Assembly (NCBI GenBank): GCA_014529385.2
Contig: CM043947.1
Coordinates: 119,071,873-119,135,872 of the forward strand
DNA: 64,000 bases
Direction of reading: 5' to 3'
Source: Adiantum capillus-veneris
Taxonomy: Eukaryota > Streptophyta > Polypodiopsida > Polypodiales > Pteridaceae
Part shown: piece after piece, positions 23,903-36,115 of the stretch
How the letters are laid out: every line of letters starts with the position of its first letter
Position numbering within the stretch: position 1 is the stretch's first letter
The notes under the pieces: generated by a model
The model's database searches: none
Told to the model about the DNA's origin: nothing
Seen by the model: only the letters and a program-made list of their open reading frames with translations
Translations under genes and position numbers: made by a program

Positions 23903-24239
23903 CGATTGAGAGAGCACGTGCAGACGCACCTCCTAGAGCAGAGTGCTACGCCGGCACGGCGAGAGAGAAGAGAGGAGAGATGAGAAGAGCAACACAGACA
24001 CTGGGTGCAATCTCCCCCCGTGCAAGAGTGACCATTTCCCTCTTGCACATATTTGTTTTATAGATTTCTTAAATGGTCAATTGTGAGTACAAACTAGCCG
24101 GCCGATCATAAATGGTCGAAGCTCATAAAGAGTGCTTGAATAATACATGAAATATATTTCCGTATGCATAGGCATAGCTCGATCAAGCCTTTTCCACCTG
24201 TCAGTTGCAATAATTAATAGAAATATCAATTCCATTACA
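23694..24239 (-). repeat. 5' LTR of element F
   Basis: Partner of 18754-19229. It contains an 80-bp pure GA expansion at 23816-23896 where the other LTR has only a few GA units. The outer edge (…attaca) is set by a near-match target duplication. Confidence 0.8.
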
Positions 24240-24422
24240 TGCCCCACGACCTAGGAAAAAGGGGGAATGGTCAACACGATAGGATCAAATGGGAGTAGGG
24301 CCAAAATTGGGAGTGAAGCCAAATAGAGAACTATGATAGATGTACTGAAACAAGGAAATCTTGAATGTGTAAGAAATGCATAATACAATAGGATCTTGTA
24401 GCAAGGAGAGTAGAGAGAGATA

Positions 24423-24427
24423 CAATG
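24423..24427. other. Target-site duplication of element A (left)
   Basis: CAATG here matches CAATG at 62120-62124, confirming that the 37.7 kb between them is one insertion plus later nested ones. Confidence 0.9.
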
Positions 24428-25134
24428 TGTAATGGAAATGGCCTATGAATTTTAAGAATAGTGGAATTAAAAGAATTAGAGTGAGCATTTTTGTGAGACT
24501 ACTTTGAGAACATAGAGAGTAAACTTAATTAGCGGTAGCAACATAACCATTATACTTAATTAACTTGGCATGAACAATACTTTTGCAAGAGAGAGAAATA
24601 GAGAACATGAAAACATTTGAGGACCGGATTTATGTGGAGCCAGTCCCCCCTCCAATAGGCTTTTGTATTATAGATTCTCCCACCAATAGAGACTTGGTAC
24701 AATACAATGTTTGTGTTCCTTGTGACCTAGGTGTTGCAATGAAGATGCGAAACTTCATGCATCACAATCATAACATAATTCTTTGTAAAAGCATTAACCA
24801 TCCCCAACCTCGGTCCCAAGGCCTCAAACACCTTCAAAGGTGGCATGGAATGTGGGTAGGGAAGAGGAAGAAGAAGCATTCATAGGGAAACAAATAGTTC
24901 CTCACTTATCATCACTCTTCTTGCTTAGCATAGCATAATAGCATAGTAGTGAATATGTCAAGCTTAAGCATTGAAGCTTGGCATATGTCAAGCTTGAAGC
25001 ATTTAAGCATTGAATCATGGCTCATGGTTGGATTTGCATTCCATAGCCAAGAGTGTTGGTGTAGGCTCTCAACTTCTCATCAAGCTTGGAGAAGGAGATT
25101 GAGCTCTTGCACCTCACACACACACACACACAAT

Positions 25135-25181
<47 letters not shown>

Positions 25182-26275
25182 GGGGGGGCGAGGGGGGAGG
25201 CGTATACCCCCCAAGCTAGCCCCCTCCTTGCTTTGGTCAACCCCCTCTTCTAGCTAAGGGTGAAAGCATATATTAGTGGTACCACTATTTCACTTTTTGT
25301 TGGTTGGCTTAGCAAAAAGTAAGACACCTTAATTTTTGGCAAATCTTATTAAAATTATGTGTACGTTGTGATTTTGGATTCTCCTTGTCAAAAGATTTAT
25401 AATGATATACAACATGGTTGGTATGTTCATATGAGACACATGAAATTGGGATCCTTAAGTTGCTTCAAAAGTAGTGTCCAAGACATCACTTTTTGGACCA
25501 CCAATACATGCTTTGGCCCCTAATGGTGGAAGCTCATTGGACCCCTTCAAGTATGGAAAATCACATGCAAAGTGCATATCAAGCAAGCATGCTAGCCTTG
25601 GGACAAGTGTCCCCCTTTCCACTTTGAGAGAGAGGACTTGATAAATGCATACACAATTAATTAAATTAGCTAAATTATCATTGGACCCCTTGAGAGGCCA
25701 ACCAATAGGCTTTAGGCACACCATGAGGGCAACATGAAGAGAAAGTTGACAAGTGTCCTTATTACTTCTTTAGACAATGTTTGACTTGTGTGAGGGTGTG
25801 TGTGTGTTCTCTCTCTAGCTCCTACAATGAGGGCTCGCCCCCCCTTGAGTAGGGATCATGTTGAATTTTGGGAACACCTTGACCCCGTCAATCTTGGTGA
25901 AGGTTCTCACCTCTATCTCAGCCCCCCTAGCACCTCAAGCACCTTATTCAGCAAGAACGACAAGCATCTCAAGCTTTGGCCAAGTTCCCACCTCAAGTAC
26001 AACCCTAGCTCACCTAAGGTCAAAGGACTTGTGACACTAACCTTTGAAGGTCTTTAATGAAGCTAACCCTAAGGTCTTTAAGTTCCATTAGGGAGCCTTG
26101 CTCTTTGACAGGCCCTCTCTCATTTGAACCCTTTTGAACCTTGGCCCCATGTTGAGATAGATCCATAAGCACATGTGTATATTCTGACCCGTGTTCCCGT
26201 TTATTCTCCCACATAAAATGATCGGTTTAATATGAGAAAATCATTTGGGTTGGTTAGATATTAGATTTTATGACA
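24428..26275 (-). repeat. 3' LTR of element A (1848 bp)
   Basis: This is the intact copy. It contains AC/GT microsatellites (25116-25132, 25135-25180) and a block (about 25258-25520) missing from the right LTR by deletion. Its inner edge at 26275 is followed by ttacctctctcttg, the complement of the purine-rich polypurine tract. Confidence 0.92.
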
Positions 26276-26724
26276 TTACCTCTCTCTTGAAATCATAATC
26301 GTCATCGACTATGAGGTAGAAGAGATAAAGTCTTAGTCATTAGTCTTACCGAGTAGAGGATCCTTCTTTACTCTACAACATCATTCCAAAATGGATGACT
26401 AATCCAATTGGGGCTTGGGAGACTTGGCTGCCGCAAGCAAGAGATAAAGTCTTAGTCATTAGTTTGCGGGTAGAGGATCCCTTTTTACCCTACGACATCA
26501 TTCCAATATGGATGACTAATCCATTTGGGGCTTGGGAGACTTAGCTCTTTAGTCCATTTCATTCTTGCAAAGTAGATTGACAAATTGTACTTGGTGTTTG
26601 AGAGAGGTCGTCATCATAAACATGATTCTAAGCATGCATACTATTTAAATTTGTGCACAATGAAAAGAGAATTAGTTTTATAAGACAAAAACATTGATCA
26701 TTTAAAAGAAACATGTACATTTGC
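26276..26724 (-). other. 3' untranslated interior of element A
   Basis: This lies between the chromodomain frame and the 3' LTR. It holds a direct repeat of about 120 bp: gataaagtcttagtcattag near 26324 recurs near 26446, each followed by gagtagaggatcc/gggtagaggatcc and a gcttgggagact block. Confidence 0.75.
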
Positions 26725-26982
26725 TTACTCTAATGTAGCCTTGTAAGCATTGACAAGGTCCATACTATCCTTAAGCTGTATTCCTTGCATCCATATAGCA
26801 TCTTCAAAAGGATAATTTTTTAGCTTATTAAGATACCGTCGATAAGATCGGAGTACCTTGTCTTCATTCCAAACGATAGCTTTGTGTTGTAGCACCTCTT
26901 CTTGGTCTTTAATTTCAGGAGGGACTTCAATAATTGGTTCTCTTGGTGGCTCTCCTTTGTAGGGCTTAAGTAGGCTCACATG
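26725..26982 (-). pseudogene. Integrase C-terminus/chromodomain of element A
   Basis: The frame begins with SLLKPYKGEPP, matching the conserved FHVSLLKPY stretch after the gypsy integrase core. It continues with KVLRSYRRYLNKLKNYPFED and AIWMQ, aligning to the chromodomain pattern (…YLVKWKGYP.EDATWE) that gives chromoviruses their name. Chromodomains direct integration toward particular chromatin. The W-K-G of the canonical fold reads L-K-N here, so the aromatic cage may be impaired. Confidence 0.75.
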
Positions 26983-28204
26983 AAAAGAATTGTGTATGAG
27001 CCAATGGTTGGGCAGCTTGAGTTGTTAATCCATGTCATTGATTGGCTTCAAGATTGGAAAATGACCATAGTATCTTTTTGCTAGTTTAGCATAATGCTTT
27101 TGATGGCCCGTAGGATTTTTGTATGTCGTTTGCCTCAATCGGGCCTTGGAAAACTTAAGTAAGACCCAATCATTTTCTTTGAATATTAAGGCCCTTTTGT
27201 GCTTATCAACAGCAGCCTTTTGCCTTTGTTGAGAGATGGATATAGCCTCCTTAATCTTTTGGAAAGATTATTGTGGGTCTCCGCTATACTCATCAGCAGC
27301 TTTAAGTAGTAAGGGACTTTTAGGTCTTCCCTCTATGATCTCAAAAGGTGCCTTTCCCGTAGTAGTAGTATGGACAATATTATTCTACACATACTCTACA
27401 AGGGGTAATTACATTTTCCATTGTGAGAGTTAATCTACTTTGGTAACATAAGTCTTTAGTAGATTGAGAATCGTAAGATTGGCTATCTCACTTTGGCCAT
27501 CCGTATGTGGGTGATAAGCCAAAAGAGACCTTTCCAAAAATTCAATCTTGTACCTAGATTTTCAAAGAGACCTTTCCACCAAAAACTATTGGTCATTCTA
27601 AGATCTCTATCTGACACGATGGATGTTGGTAATCCATGGTGTTTGAAAATCTAAGATACGAAGAGAGTTGCCATTTGGTGTGCCTAAATAGTCATTTTGA
27701 CAGGAATAAAGTGTGCTTGCTTGCTAAACCTGTCGACTATTGTCCACATTCCCAAGGATAGATTTGGGTAATCCAAAGATAAAATCCATGGATATACTTT
27801 TCCATGGTGAATTAGGGATTGGCAATGGCTGGAGTAATTCAGGTTGCTTCCGTCTATCATACTTGGTCTTTTGGCATACCACACATTTTGAAACATACTC
27901 TTGTATGTCTACTTTCATGGTAGGCCAATAGAAGTACGTTTCTACTCCTCAATGAGTAGGTTGAATGCCTGTATGCCCCGCATAGGGAGGAGCATGAGAT
28001 TCATACATAACTTTCTCACGAAGGGAGTGGGTAACACATAGCCTATTGCCATGGAGAAGATAACCATACTGCAAGGTGAATGGTTCTTCTTTCTTCCCCA
28101 ATGCAAGGGATGGCATTATGTCCTTAAAGTTGGGGTTAGTAGCATACTCATCTATCAAAAGGTAGATCATTGTGAGTTGTTATACACATCGCATTAACTC
28201 TTGG
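26983..28204 (-). pseudogene. Integrase of element A
   Basis: Broken minus-strand frames give the HHCC zinc-binding end (…CVVCQKTK near 27885), the core opening PWKSISMDFIFGLPKS with the first catalytic Asp, DRFSKQAHFIPV, a SDRD motif with the second Asp (about 27620) and a HPHTDGQSEIAN motif with the catalytic Glu (about 27490). Frameshifts near 27720-27790 and stops elsewhere prevent expression. Integrase would insert the element cDNA into host chromatin. Confidence 0.85.
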
Positions 28205-28640
28205 TCATCGTGAAAGTGCATCGGCCACTCGATTATGCTTACCAACAATGTGAGCAATATGAAAATAAAATTGCGAAAGAAAATTTGCCCACCTCATTTG
28301 TTTGTTGGAAAGCTTGGTTTGCATCATGAAGTACTTGAGACTTTGGTGTTCTGTTCACAAAATAAATGGAGTCCCTAATAGATAGTGCTTCCATGTGTCT
28401 AGGGCATGTAGAACAACTAAAAGCTCTTTTTCGTATATGCCCAAGACTCGTTCATCAGCATTGAGACTTCAACTTTCATATGCTATGTTATGCCCTTCTT
28501 GAAGCAAAATTGCTCCAAGGAAATCACCACAAGCATCACATTGGACCTAAAATGGCTTTGAGAGATCCGGAAGCATAAGGACTGGTTGGGAGGTAAGCTT
28601 CTCTTTAAGCTTGTCAAAAGCATTTTTCTCTTTAGCAGTC
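28205..28640 (-). pseudogene. RNase H domain of element A
   Basis: The minus strand reads through QCDACGDFLGAILLQEGHNI, then YEKELLVVLHALDTWKHYL and HIVGKHNRVADALS, the standard RNase H segment of Ty3/gypsy polyproteins. At least three stop codons interrupt it (for example in the positions following SKPF and TPFIL). It would degrade template RNA during reverse transcription. Confidence 0.85.
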
Positions 28641-29143
28641 TATGAGTACTTAACGTTCTTCTTTGTTGATTCATATAATGGTCCTGCTATTTGAGAGAAT
28701 TTTGCTATGAAGCATCTATAGTATGCACACATACCAATAAAGCTTCTTAGCTCATGTAGATTCCTTGGATTAGGACATGCTTTTATTACCTCCAACTTTG
28801 ATGGATGCATACGGATACCATCTTGAGAGATAATATGACCTGAGTATTGAATCTCTTGAAGGAAAAATTTGCTCTTCTTTTCATTGATAAAATACTTGTT
28901 CTCCCTCAAATCTTGAAAAATTACATGGAGGTGTTGCTTGTGTTCCTCCAAGGACTTGGAGTAGATGATGATATCATCAAATAACACTCCAGTGAACTTG
29001 CGGTACAGTCTATTCTCCATTAATCAATTGAATGTGGCCGGTGCATTAGTCAAGCCAAAAGGCATGACTAGATATTCATAAAGACCAAACATTGTACGGA
29101 ACGCGTTCTTTAGGATACCTTCATTCTCTATCCTTATTTGATG
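28640..29143 (-). pseudogene. Reverse transcriptase, catalytic half, of element A
   Basis: The frame at 29020-28640 shows GVLFDDIIIYSKSLEEH, the Y/F-x-DD catalytic box and following strand. It continues with the thumb motifs GHIISQDGIRMHPSKLE and LHELRSFIGMCAYYRCFI. Upstream, between 29143 and 29020, the frame contains a stop and a shift. The initial Tyr/Val of the canonical box is Leu-Phe, within the range seen in plant gypsy elements. Confidence 0.88.
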
Positions 29144-29821
29144 TTAGCCGCATGTACAATCGTTCTTTTTCTCTAAAAGGACTGGAGAACAAAAGGAAGA
29201 GAAACTACGCCTCACCATACCTTTGTCTACCAATCCTTGTACTTGCCTCATGATCTCCCCTTGTTGAGCGTGGGAAACCCGATAAGGAGGCTTGTTAGGC
29301 GGTGAGCTTCCTAATAGGAGCTTAATTCGATGGTCAACATCCCCTTGTTTTGGAGGTAAGTCCATAGGGATATCATTGATGAACACATCTTGGAATCCAT
29401 CTAGAAAATCAGACAAGTCTAACTCTTCTTGATTCCTAACACTTTGCTTTGTTAAGTCATTAGCATCATTTAGAGACTCTTTGACAGAAATCATGTACGC
29501 AAAAATTGAGCTTTTCATTGACTTATCAAAACCAGGTGAATTTACGAGTGGTATAGTACAACTAGACTCACTAACATCTATAAACATGCTCTTTTCCTTG
29601 TAGGTGAGGTAGATTCTCCTTTCATGGAACTTCATGTTGGCAGCCATGTGGTTGAACCATGGTGCTCTTAGGACAACATCCTCATGTTGGAGAGGAGAGA
29701 TAAAAAAATATTCTTTGTCGACGTAGCTTTGGACATGAAGCCTCAACTTCCCAATCAAGGGAGTAACGGAGGCTTGCTGTCCCTTTAAAGCTCCATCAGC
29801 AGTTACAATATCTCCCAGCAT
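29144..29821 (-). pseudogene. Protease remnant and N-terminal reverse transcriptase of element A
   Basis: Residues 1-95 resemble the C-terminal part of the retroviral-type aspartic protease and linker (LQHEDVVLRAPWFNHM, corresponding to the ...D.ILG..WL pattern). Residues 130-225 give the polymerase N-terminus (DHRIKLLLGSSPPNKPPYR, then QVQGLVDKGMVRRSFSSFCS and PVLLEKK). The catalytic D-S/T-G of the protease should lie upstream near 29822-29860 and is not recognisable. The frame ends at 29144 where a shift separates it from the catalytic half. Confidence 0.8.
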
Positions 29822-30528
29822 GGGTCAAACAAGATGATGGAATCATGCTCCCTTACCTTTCCCCAAGCATAGGAGAGAGGTGATCCTCTGCAATGAGCAT
29901 CCTCTTTTGGAGCTTCAATCGTGGAAGCTCTAGGAGTCTCATTGTGGGCATTTCTCTTCGAGCAAGAACGGCAGCCATGTCCTTGCTCCCCACACTTAAA
30001 ACATTTGTGCGCCTTACGAAAAGCTTCAAGTTCTTCAAGAGAGAGTTTATTTTTACCTTTGTAAACTCCCTTCTCCTTGGATCGATTGTTGTTGTTGTTG
30101 TTGAAATTGCCTTGGGAAGAATTTTGGGCATTGTTTTTTCCCTTTGCATCACTTTTGTCTTTGCTTTCCATGGGCTTGCCATTCCTTCTAGCCCCTTGTT
30201 GGAAATTGATACGTGAAGCAACCATAGTGTGGTGGATTACTTCGGTGATACAACCAAGCCATTGAGAGTTGACGTACTCGGCCATTTCTTCAGGTAATCC
30301 TACACAGAATTGTTGCTTTTGCTCTACGAAGTCTATCTTTTGAATGACAGTAGCCTTAAGATGTAAATCCCAAAACTTGTCCACGTATTTGTGGATAGAC
30401 TTGTTGGACAGCAGCTTCAAATTTTGTCATTTGGTAAGTACTTTGTCCTTTGCATTGCTCGCAAGGAATTGCTTCATGATGGAAACTCGTAGAGTTTTCC
30501 ATGTCTTTGGGGCCTCGCCGTTGCCACG
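29803..30528 (-). pseudogene. Gag, C-terminal part, of element A
   Basis: The minus strand continues the gag protein interrupted by element B at 30529-30533. It has TWKTLRVSIMKQFLASNAKD, one stop near 30431, then a capsid-like helical stretch, a poly-Asn segment and a CCHC zinc knuckle (CFKCGEQGHGCRSC, complete C-C-H-C). Gag packages element RNA. Together with 39071-39761 it reconstitutes a typical gypsy gag, independent evidence that B landed inside this gene. Confidence 0.88.
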
Positions 30529-30533
30529 AAGGC
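30529..30533. other. Target-site duplication of element B (left)
   Basis: AAGGC, repeated at 39066-39070. Confidence 0.92.
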
Positions 30534-30848
30534 TGTTAACCCTCACGGCTCACGGACACCCTATCACCTACGACGGACGTTGTAACCTACGGCGGACATT
30601 GTATTATTTATTTGGTAGAGTCAAGTACCGGGCTTGTCGGTCCAATAGGAAAAGGGTAAGAGTGATCGCCGATGAGAGGCGCACTCTAACTAGAACATTC
30701 AAGGGATTAGTTGGCTAAGCATGGGCGCCCAAGTGTGAATGGGGCGAGCTCATATAAAAGTCAACTAAACCTAAAATTCACTTATTTTCTCATTTGTGCA
30801 ATTAAAGAGTTCTCTTGCTCCATCTCCATCTTCTTCTTCTTCATCTCC

Positions 30849-30917
<69 letters not shown>

Positions 30918-31159
30918 TGTGTGCGATCGAGCATTGCGGCGGCACGACGATGGCGAGGCGGTTGAGCGCGGTGTAGCAGCGTCTCCCTCTTCTTCGCGGT
31001 GAGGAATCCTCCACGAAGCAAGCGTAGAGCGGTGAGTGACACACCATCGTCATCTTTGAGCTTACTAGTTTAGGCTTGTTGTGTGCTTGGAGCCATTTGT
31101 GGCTCGCACACGGTGTATCGGCAAGTTCCTTCCATTGACACGTGCGACATACGCGCACA
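30534..31159 (+). repeat. 5' LTR of element B
   Basis: 626 bp. It contains a GT-then-GA microsatellite at 30851-30917 that is much longer than in the 3' LTR. A candidate start-site region lies near 30750-30850, but no clear TATA box was seen. Confidence 0.93.
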
Positions 31160-31498
31160 TTTAAAGGTAGGACCGGGATCGGGAATATCTCCCAGACCCA
31201 AGCCCAAGCTCACGCTCAGGCCTAGGCCTCAGTCGCCTTTTAAAAAATGAACTTTAGCTTCACACGTAGCTAAAAATTGATTTTTTGAGGACCAACGAAA
31301 CTTCAGATGCCCGAAAATTGTGTTGTAAAGCACACAGCGACCCTCTAAGTGATACCCTCATTTCGAGCTATCACACACTTTAATCAAAAAAATCAAACAT
31401 TAAAAACGTAAAAAACACGAGTGAAAACAGACGCTTAAAAAAGGTAAGCAGTTAACCTTCGAGGTTATTCGCCGACGTTTGTAGGGTGCCAAAGGCAC
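31160..31498 (+). other. Leader of element B
   Basis: Non-coding leader between LTR and gag. No recognisable primer-binding site. Confidence 0.6.
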
Positions 31499-34462
31499 AT
31501 GCATCTGCGCTCTAGTCGTGTGCTAGAGACAGAGCAACTAGACAGAATTTTGACTTACACGAGTTCTCAATATCCACCTACTTTAGGTTCTGGGCCCTCG
31601 GCGGGGACCCAAGGTAGTACAAACCAAGACCCGAACATAGCGGCCAGTGACTCTTCCTCTGACTACGACGTCATGGAGGGTTTCCCAATGCCTAATCCCG
31701 ATAGCTCAAGCCAAGACATGCATGCCATGGGCCCGTGGTCCGGGCCGAGCGTGCTTAGCCGCCTGAAGGAAACCTTTAGTAGAGCCACTCGCTCCGAACA
31801 TGGAGCTAATGATGTAAATGAGGGGGGTGGGGAAGTAAATTCTCCATTCGTGGCCAACGTAGATCCTATGCCGTTAGAGAATGTGCACGTGAATACTTCA
31901 TTCACTGCACCTCCTGACTCTTCACAGTTATTTCCCTCCAAGGTCATATTACCCGATGGTAGAAGCCTTGCCGAAGTGCAAGAGGTTGAGCGATATATCC
32001 TTGCAGCGAGGGAAAAGGAAGTCGAGAGCTTACGCAAGGCGGAGCAACGAAGAGAGTTAAAAGCGAAAGCTCCTATGTCAATATCCTTGCTAAGAGAGCA
32101 ATCAAGTGCTCCTGATTTAGCAACCGCTAAGGACCAATCCCTAGAAAGCAACATTGCATCTAGCTCAAAGGACACCCCTATCACCTCAATCCTAGATGGA
32201 GTGTTCTTAAATGAGAACTGGGAGTACGAATTACAAACAAAGACTCTGACGGACCTATACATAGGTCACACCTATCATGTGGGTTGGTTAGATGTCCTAC
32301 AATCCACAATGGGTGCTACTAGTGTAGAGGATCAACAACAAAGAGTTTGTGAGGTCATCCATAGGGTCATTGAGTTAGAGAGACTAAACAAGGGGATCAA
32401 CATGCCTTCAACAGGTCTCATGAGATTCTTGGATATAGGGAAGGCTAAACAACCAACCTTATCACAAATGGAGACTCCCTCGGTAAGTCCGATGGATCCC
32501 CCATATGTTGTTTCTCCAGGGGTCTCAGTGCAATCTGAGCCCACAAGTGATAGCTCCACCTTTCCAAGTCTAGCTCATCTTTCCCTTGATGACACCATGG
32601 CTACCATGCCTACCCCAATGATGGGCATGCCGAGAAACACGCCATGAACCTCATTTGTTAGTAAAGCACCACTACATGGTAGCTCAATGCGTGCAACAGT
32701 ACCTACAAGTGTGTACCAATCGTATGCACCTATGGGTCATCACACTCATGTAGTCCCTACCCCTCCCATTGTTTCAACTACCTATGCTCCACAACCACAA
32801 TACACAAGTTCTTATTTCCATGGGACTATACCGGCTAGCATTAGCATGTCACATCCGACGTCTGCTATGCCTAGGGCCACCCATATGAACTATGGACCAC
32901 CACATGGCACAACATCGTACCCAACGTGGAACCCAAGGGCTTCCTATGCGCCAAGCCCAATGCCAATACCTACTCCACATGTAGTCTCTGGAGCGCCTTC
33001 ACCCACAGTGCCTGCTCATTTAGGTGACTTGGCAACATTTGCTCAAGCTATCGGTCGATCTATTGTTGAGAATATGCGTTACGCACCTGATAGAGAGCCT
33101 AGAAGTAAGGCAGTACAAATAGCCAAGCTCACACAAAAATTTAGTGGAGACGGGGATGTGAGAAAGCATATCGAAGTGTTTGAACAAATATGCGATTCTC
33201 TAGGAGAACACAATGACCTACATAAGAGCAATCCTTTAAGCCTAACCTTAAGGGGGAAGACTGGGGATTGGTATAGAACCCTAAGGGTGGAAGAAAAAAC
33301 GATTTACCCTACTCTTAGGAGACTGTTCTTAAAAGAATACATACGAGAGGGAGTGCTTTGGGGTGTAGCCTCTCAGCTCCAGAAAGCCCAACGAGAGGAA
33401 GGAGAGTCGGTGAGAGACTTTATAAGTCGCTTGAAGCATTTGAATTCTCGTTGTAATCCAAATGAGCGCTTCAACAATAACCAATTGCTTGATAGATTCA
33501 TTAGGGGATTATGACATGAGGATATCTACAATGGCCTAGTCATTAGAGGTATCACCACTTGGGAAGCAGTCACCACCAATGCAATCCAATTGGAGGATAA
33601 TTTAATGATTCAAGGAGAAAGAGTGACTTTTGAGACTAAATCTATTAGCTCACAAGCATCAAGGCATCAGCCAATGACCCTAAAGCCTATTGCTAAGGAG
33701 CCAAAGATATCTGAGATGACTTTAGCAGATCTCACCAAGGCTATTCAAGAGAGTCTTAGAGGCAATCGTGCTCCGCAAAACAATCATATGTATCCAAGAA
33801 GGGAGCAGCAATGGTGCTCGGTATGCTATGGACCGCATAGTACCACTGAATGCCCTACTTTTAGAGTAAAATTCAATGGGAACTACAATGCATGTGGAAG
33901 GTATGGTCATCAAGCTAAGGATTGCATAGTATTTAAGCGCGTGATGGCCAATAGACCAACCTTAGCATGGACGAACACACCTTGAGTGCCTGCATTGATG
34001 CCGGCCCCACCTCTTGAACAAACAGCACAACGCATGGTCCCTATGGCCCAAAATGTTGTTCAAAAAACACCCTTACCACCTCCAGTGCTAGGACCACAAC
34101 CACCACATCCGAGAATCACTTCTGTGAATCAAGTGGGTTGTGAATCATCTATTTCTTGTTTGGAAGGCTGTGAGGAAGATATAGATCCTAATATTGCCTA
34201 TGGGATGGATGTGCTTGAAGAAAGTCCACAATACTACATGGAGGACTATTGGGGACAAGTCAAACCTGTATATCAAGTAGCTGCTCTTGCGGCAAGAGGC
34301 CAAAATATCAATTACATTGCTAAGAGACCACCTCTTCAATGCTATGAGTGTGGAGGTCCACATCTTGTAGCCGAGTGTCCTATTAGGCTACAAAAGAACG
34401 CCACACAAATGCAAACCAATCAAGCGAGCACGTCTACAATGCCAATACTCATGTGTAATTGA
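31499..34462 (+). pseudogene. Gag of element B with in-frame stops
   Basis: One frame runs from ATG 31499 but is interrupted by TGA at 32645, 33512, 33983 and 34460. Residues 1-380 form an acidic, Ser/Pro-rich N-terminus. A Met/Pro/His/Tyr-rich segment follows (32687-33050), then a retrotransposon gag capsid core (IAKLTQKFSGDGDVRKHIEV; LRGKTGDWYRTLRV; QREEGESVRDFISRLKHLN). Three zinc-knuckle-like motifs follow: CSVCYGPHSTTEC, CGRYGHQAKDC and CYECGGPHLVAEC, plus a fourth split by the last stop (CN-stop-CGIDHLIAQC). The multiple knuckles would bind RNA. All four stops are TGA, consistent with CGA-to-TGA or TGG-to-TGA transitions at methylated cytosines. Confidence 0.88.
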
Positions 34463-35818
34463 TGTGGCATAGATCATTTGATTGCCCAATGTTATAATAA
34501 TCCAAATGCACCGAAGATCATGCCATTAAACTTGATTGAAGTTACCGAGGAGCCATCACCAAGTACACCCGTGGTTCCAGTAAACGTACTCACACGATCG
34601 ATGCTCCAAAAACAAAATTATATTCTTGAGGAAAGAGACACGGCATCAATTGCCCAATCTCAGAAAAAGAAGAAAACACGAAGAAAGAGATCGCAAAAAG
34701 CAGTGAAGTCAGACCCCAGTTCAAAGACCAACATAGGGACTGGTGACGACCCCGTATATGTGAACGACGTTGAAGAAGATTCTGATTCAGGTGAAACCAT
34801 GGAGACCAAAACAACCACTAACATAGAAACCAACAAGGAAGATCTTCATGAGCCACAATGGCCAGGATCCAAAAAGAAGATAGGAACTTACCCAAACCCT
34901 ACGGAGGAGATTGAGCGAATCAAGCAATTAAGGAGTTTGGTAGAAGATACCCAAAGGGATCTAGAACCAGCACCTAGGAAGATCCAGATTACAGACACCG
35001 TGTTCCCTACGCAACAACAACCTCACCAAGTCCATAGACCCTTGGACATACCTAGTGTCATCCAAGAAGAAAGTGACTTAAAGTCATGGGAAAGTGGGCG
35101 TACTCACTTCTTGATGGAAAGAATGTTTACAGAGGGACTAACTGATCCTATCGAAGAAATGGAGATCCCATCTTCCCCACATCAAGGGACTCAAGGCCAA
35201 AAGGTGCCGTTAAACATTGCCAAATCGATGGATTTCATGTCTTCAGAAGCTAGAACCACCATCATGTCCAAACTATATAAAGACCCTGAGCTAGTCTCAG
35301 CTCTTCGAGCCTTCCTCAATGGAGAACTGAAGTTTGGGCTACCACAATTTGCACAGATGGATGGAGCTGGGGAGATGCCAATAGAGGAGGAATACATAGA
35401 TCCACAACCCAACCTAGATGAGAACCTTGTTATAGAGATACATGTTAACAAGTTGGGACAATACTTTGAGGGTGATGAATCCAATGCGACCATACCAATC
35501 ACTACTAAGGGATTAACTATGAAGAGAATCCTTGATGGTGGCGCTGGGGTTAGCATTGTGACTAAAAATTGCTGGGAAACTATGGGAAGACCTCACCTTG
35601 CGACCACAACCATAGTAGTGAAGATGGCCAATGGGTCTATTGTTAAACCTATTGGGATGTTAGAAGATCTCAAGATCAAGGTCTTTGGACATAAAATAAG
35701 GATTACCTTCATTGTTATGGATTTCTCCAAACACACTATGGCATCGGAGATGATCTTAGGACGTCCTTTCATGAGGGAAGCAAAAATGGTGCATGACTGG
35801 TCTAAAAACCATGTCTAA
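34463..35818 (+). pseudogene. Protease region of element B
   Basis: Continuing the gag frame, this segment has a basic Lys/Arg patch (QKKKKTRRKRSQK), an acidic linker, and at its end a retropepsin-like domain: RILDGGAGVSIVTKNCWETM and MILGRPFMREAK. D-G-G replaces D-S/T-G, a known variant in plant Ty3/gypsy proteases, so it need not be a mutation. The ILGRPF motif is the usual second signature. The frame stops at TAA 35816. The protease would cleave the gag polyprotein. Confidence 0.8.
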
Positions 35819-36115
35819 TTGCAGTTCCAAGATTCTGTCATTCGAGTGGATCTTGTGACGGGTCGAGCACATCCTCTAGGAAACAGGTTTATAATTGATC
35901 ATAGATCTGACATCACAGTTCACTCGGCCCCATTGCAGTATTGTTACACGTGTAAAGCGGACACTGATGTTGGGGAAGATTCTCCTTATATGGATGTACT
36001 ACCTGGGATTACTGAGTTGGACAATGTGGATTGGGTCCACCTAGCAGCAACCATAGACACTTGGAAAAATAGGGGGACGACCTGGGTAAACCTGAGGGGG
36101 ATGAAATGCCCGTAG
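35819..36115 (+). pseudogene. Post-protease segment of element B
   Basis: The same frame continues past TAA 35816 for 98 codons to TAG 36113-36115, with no recognisable domain. The position where reverse transcriptase should begin instead contains this short acidic stretch with Cys, Trp and Asp residues. Confidence 0.6.

Larger units (their letters stand above)
18754..24239 (-). mobile_element. LTR retrotransposon F, non-coding
   Basis: Two direct repeats of about 0.48-0.55 kb (18754 to about 19229 and 23694 to about 24239) flank a 4.4-kb interior. Adjacent to the right copy at 23681-23692 is gctctgatacca, the reverse complement of the initiator Met-tRNA primer-binding site, so the element lies on the minus strand with its 5' LTR on the right. 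LTRs begin tgctacaaacg on the plus strand. Candidate target duplications differ by one base (tgcct at 18749-18753, tgccc at 24240-24244). No gag, protease, reverse transcriptase or integrase motif was found, so the element is non-autonomous or wholly decayed. Confidence 0.8.

Noticed and set aside
30711-31002. Short frames across the GT/GA tract of the element B LTR
   Set aside because: Microsatellite translations within an LTR.
31663-32262. 199-codon minus-strand frame
   Set aside because: It is the antisense of the element B gag and lacks any motif.
35191-35556. 121-codon minus-strand frame
   Set aside because: Antisense shadow of the element B protease region.
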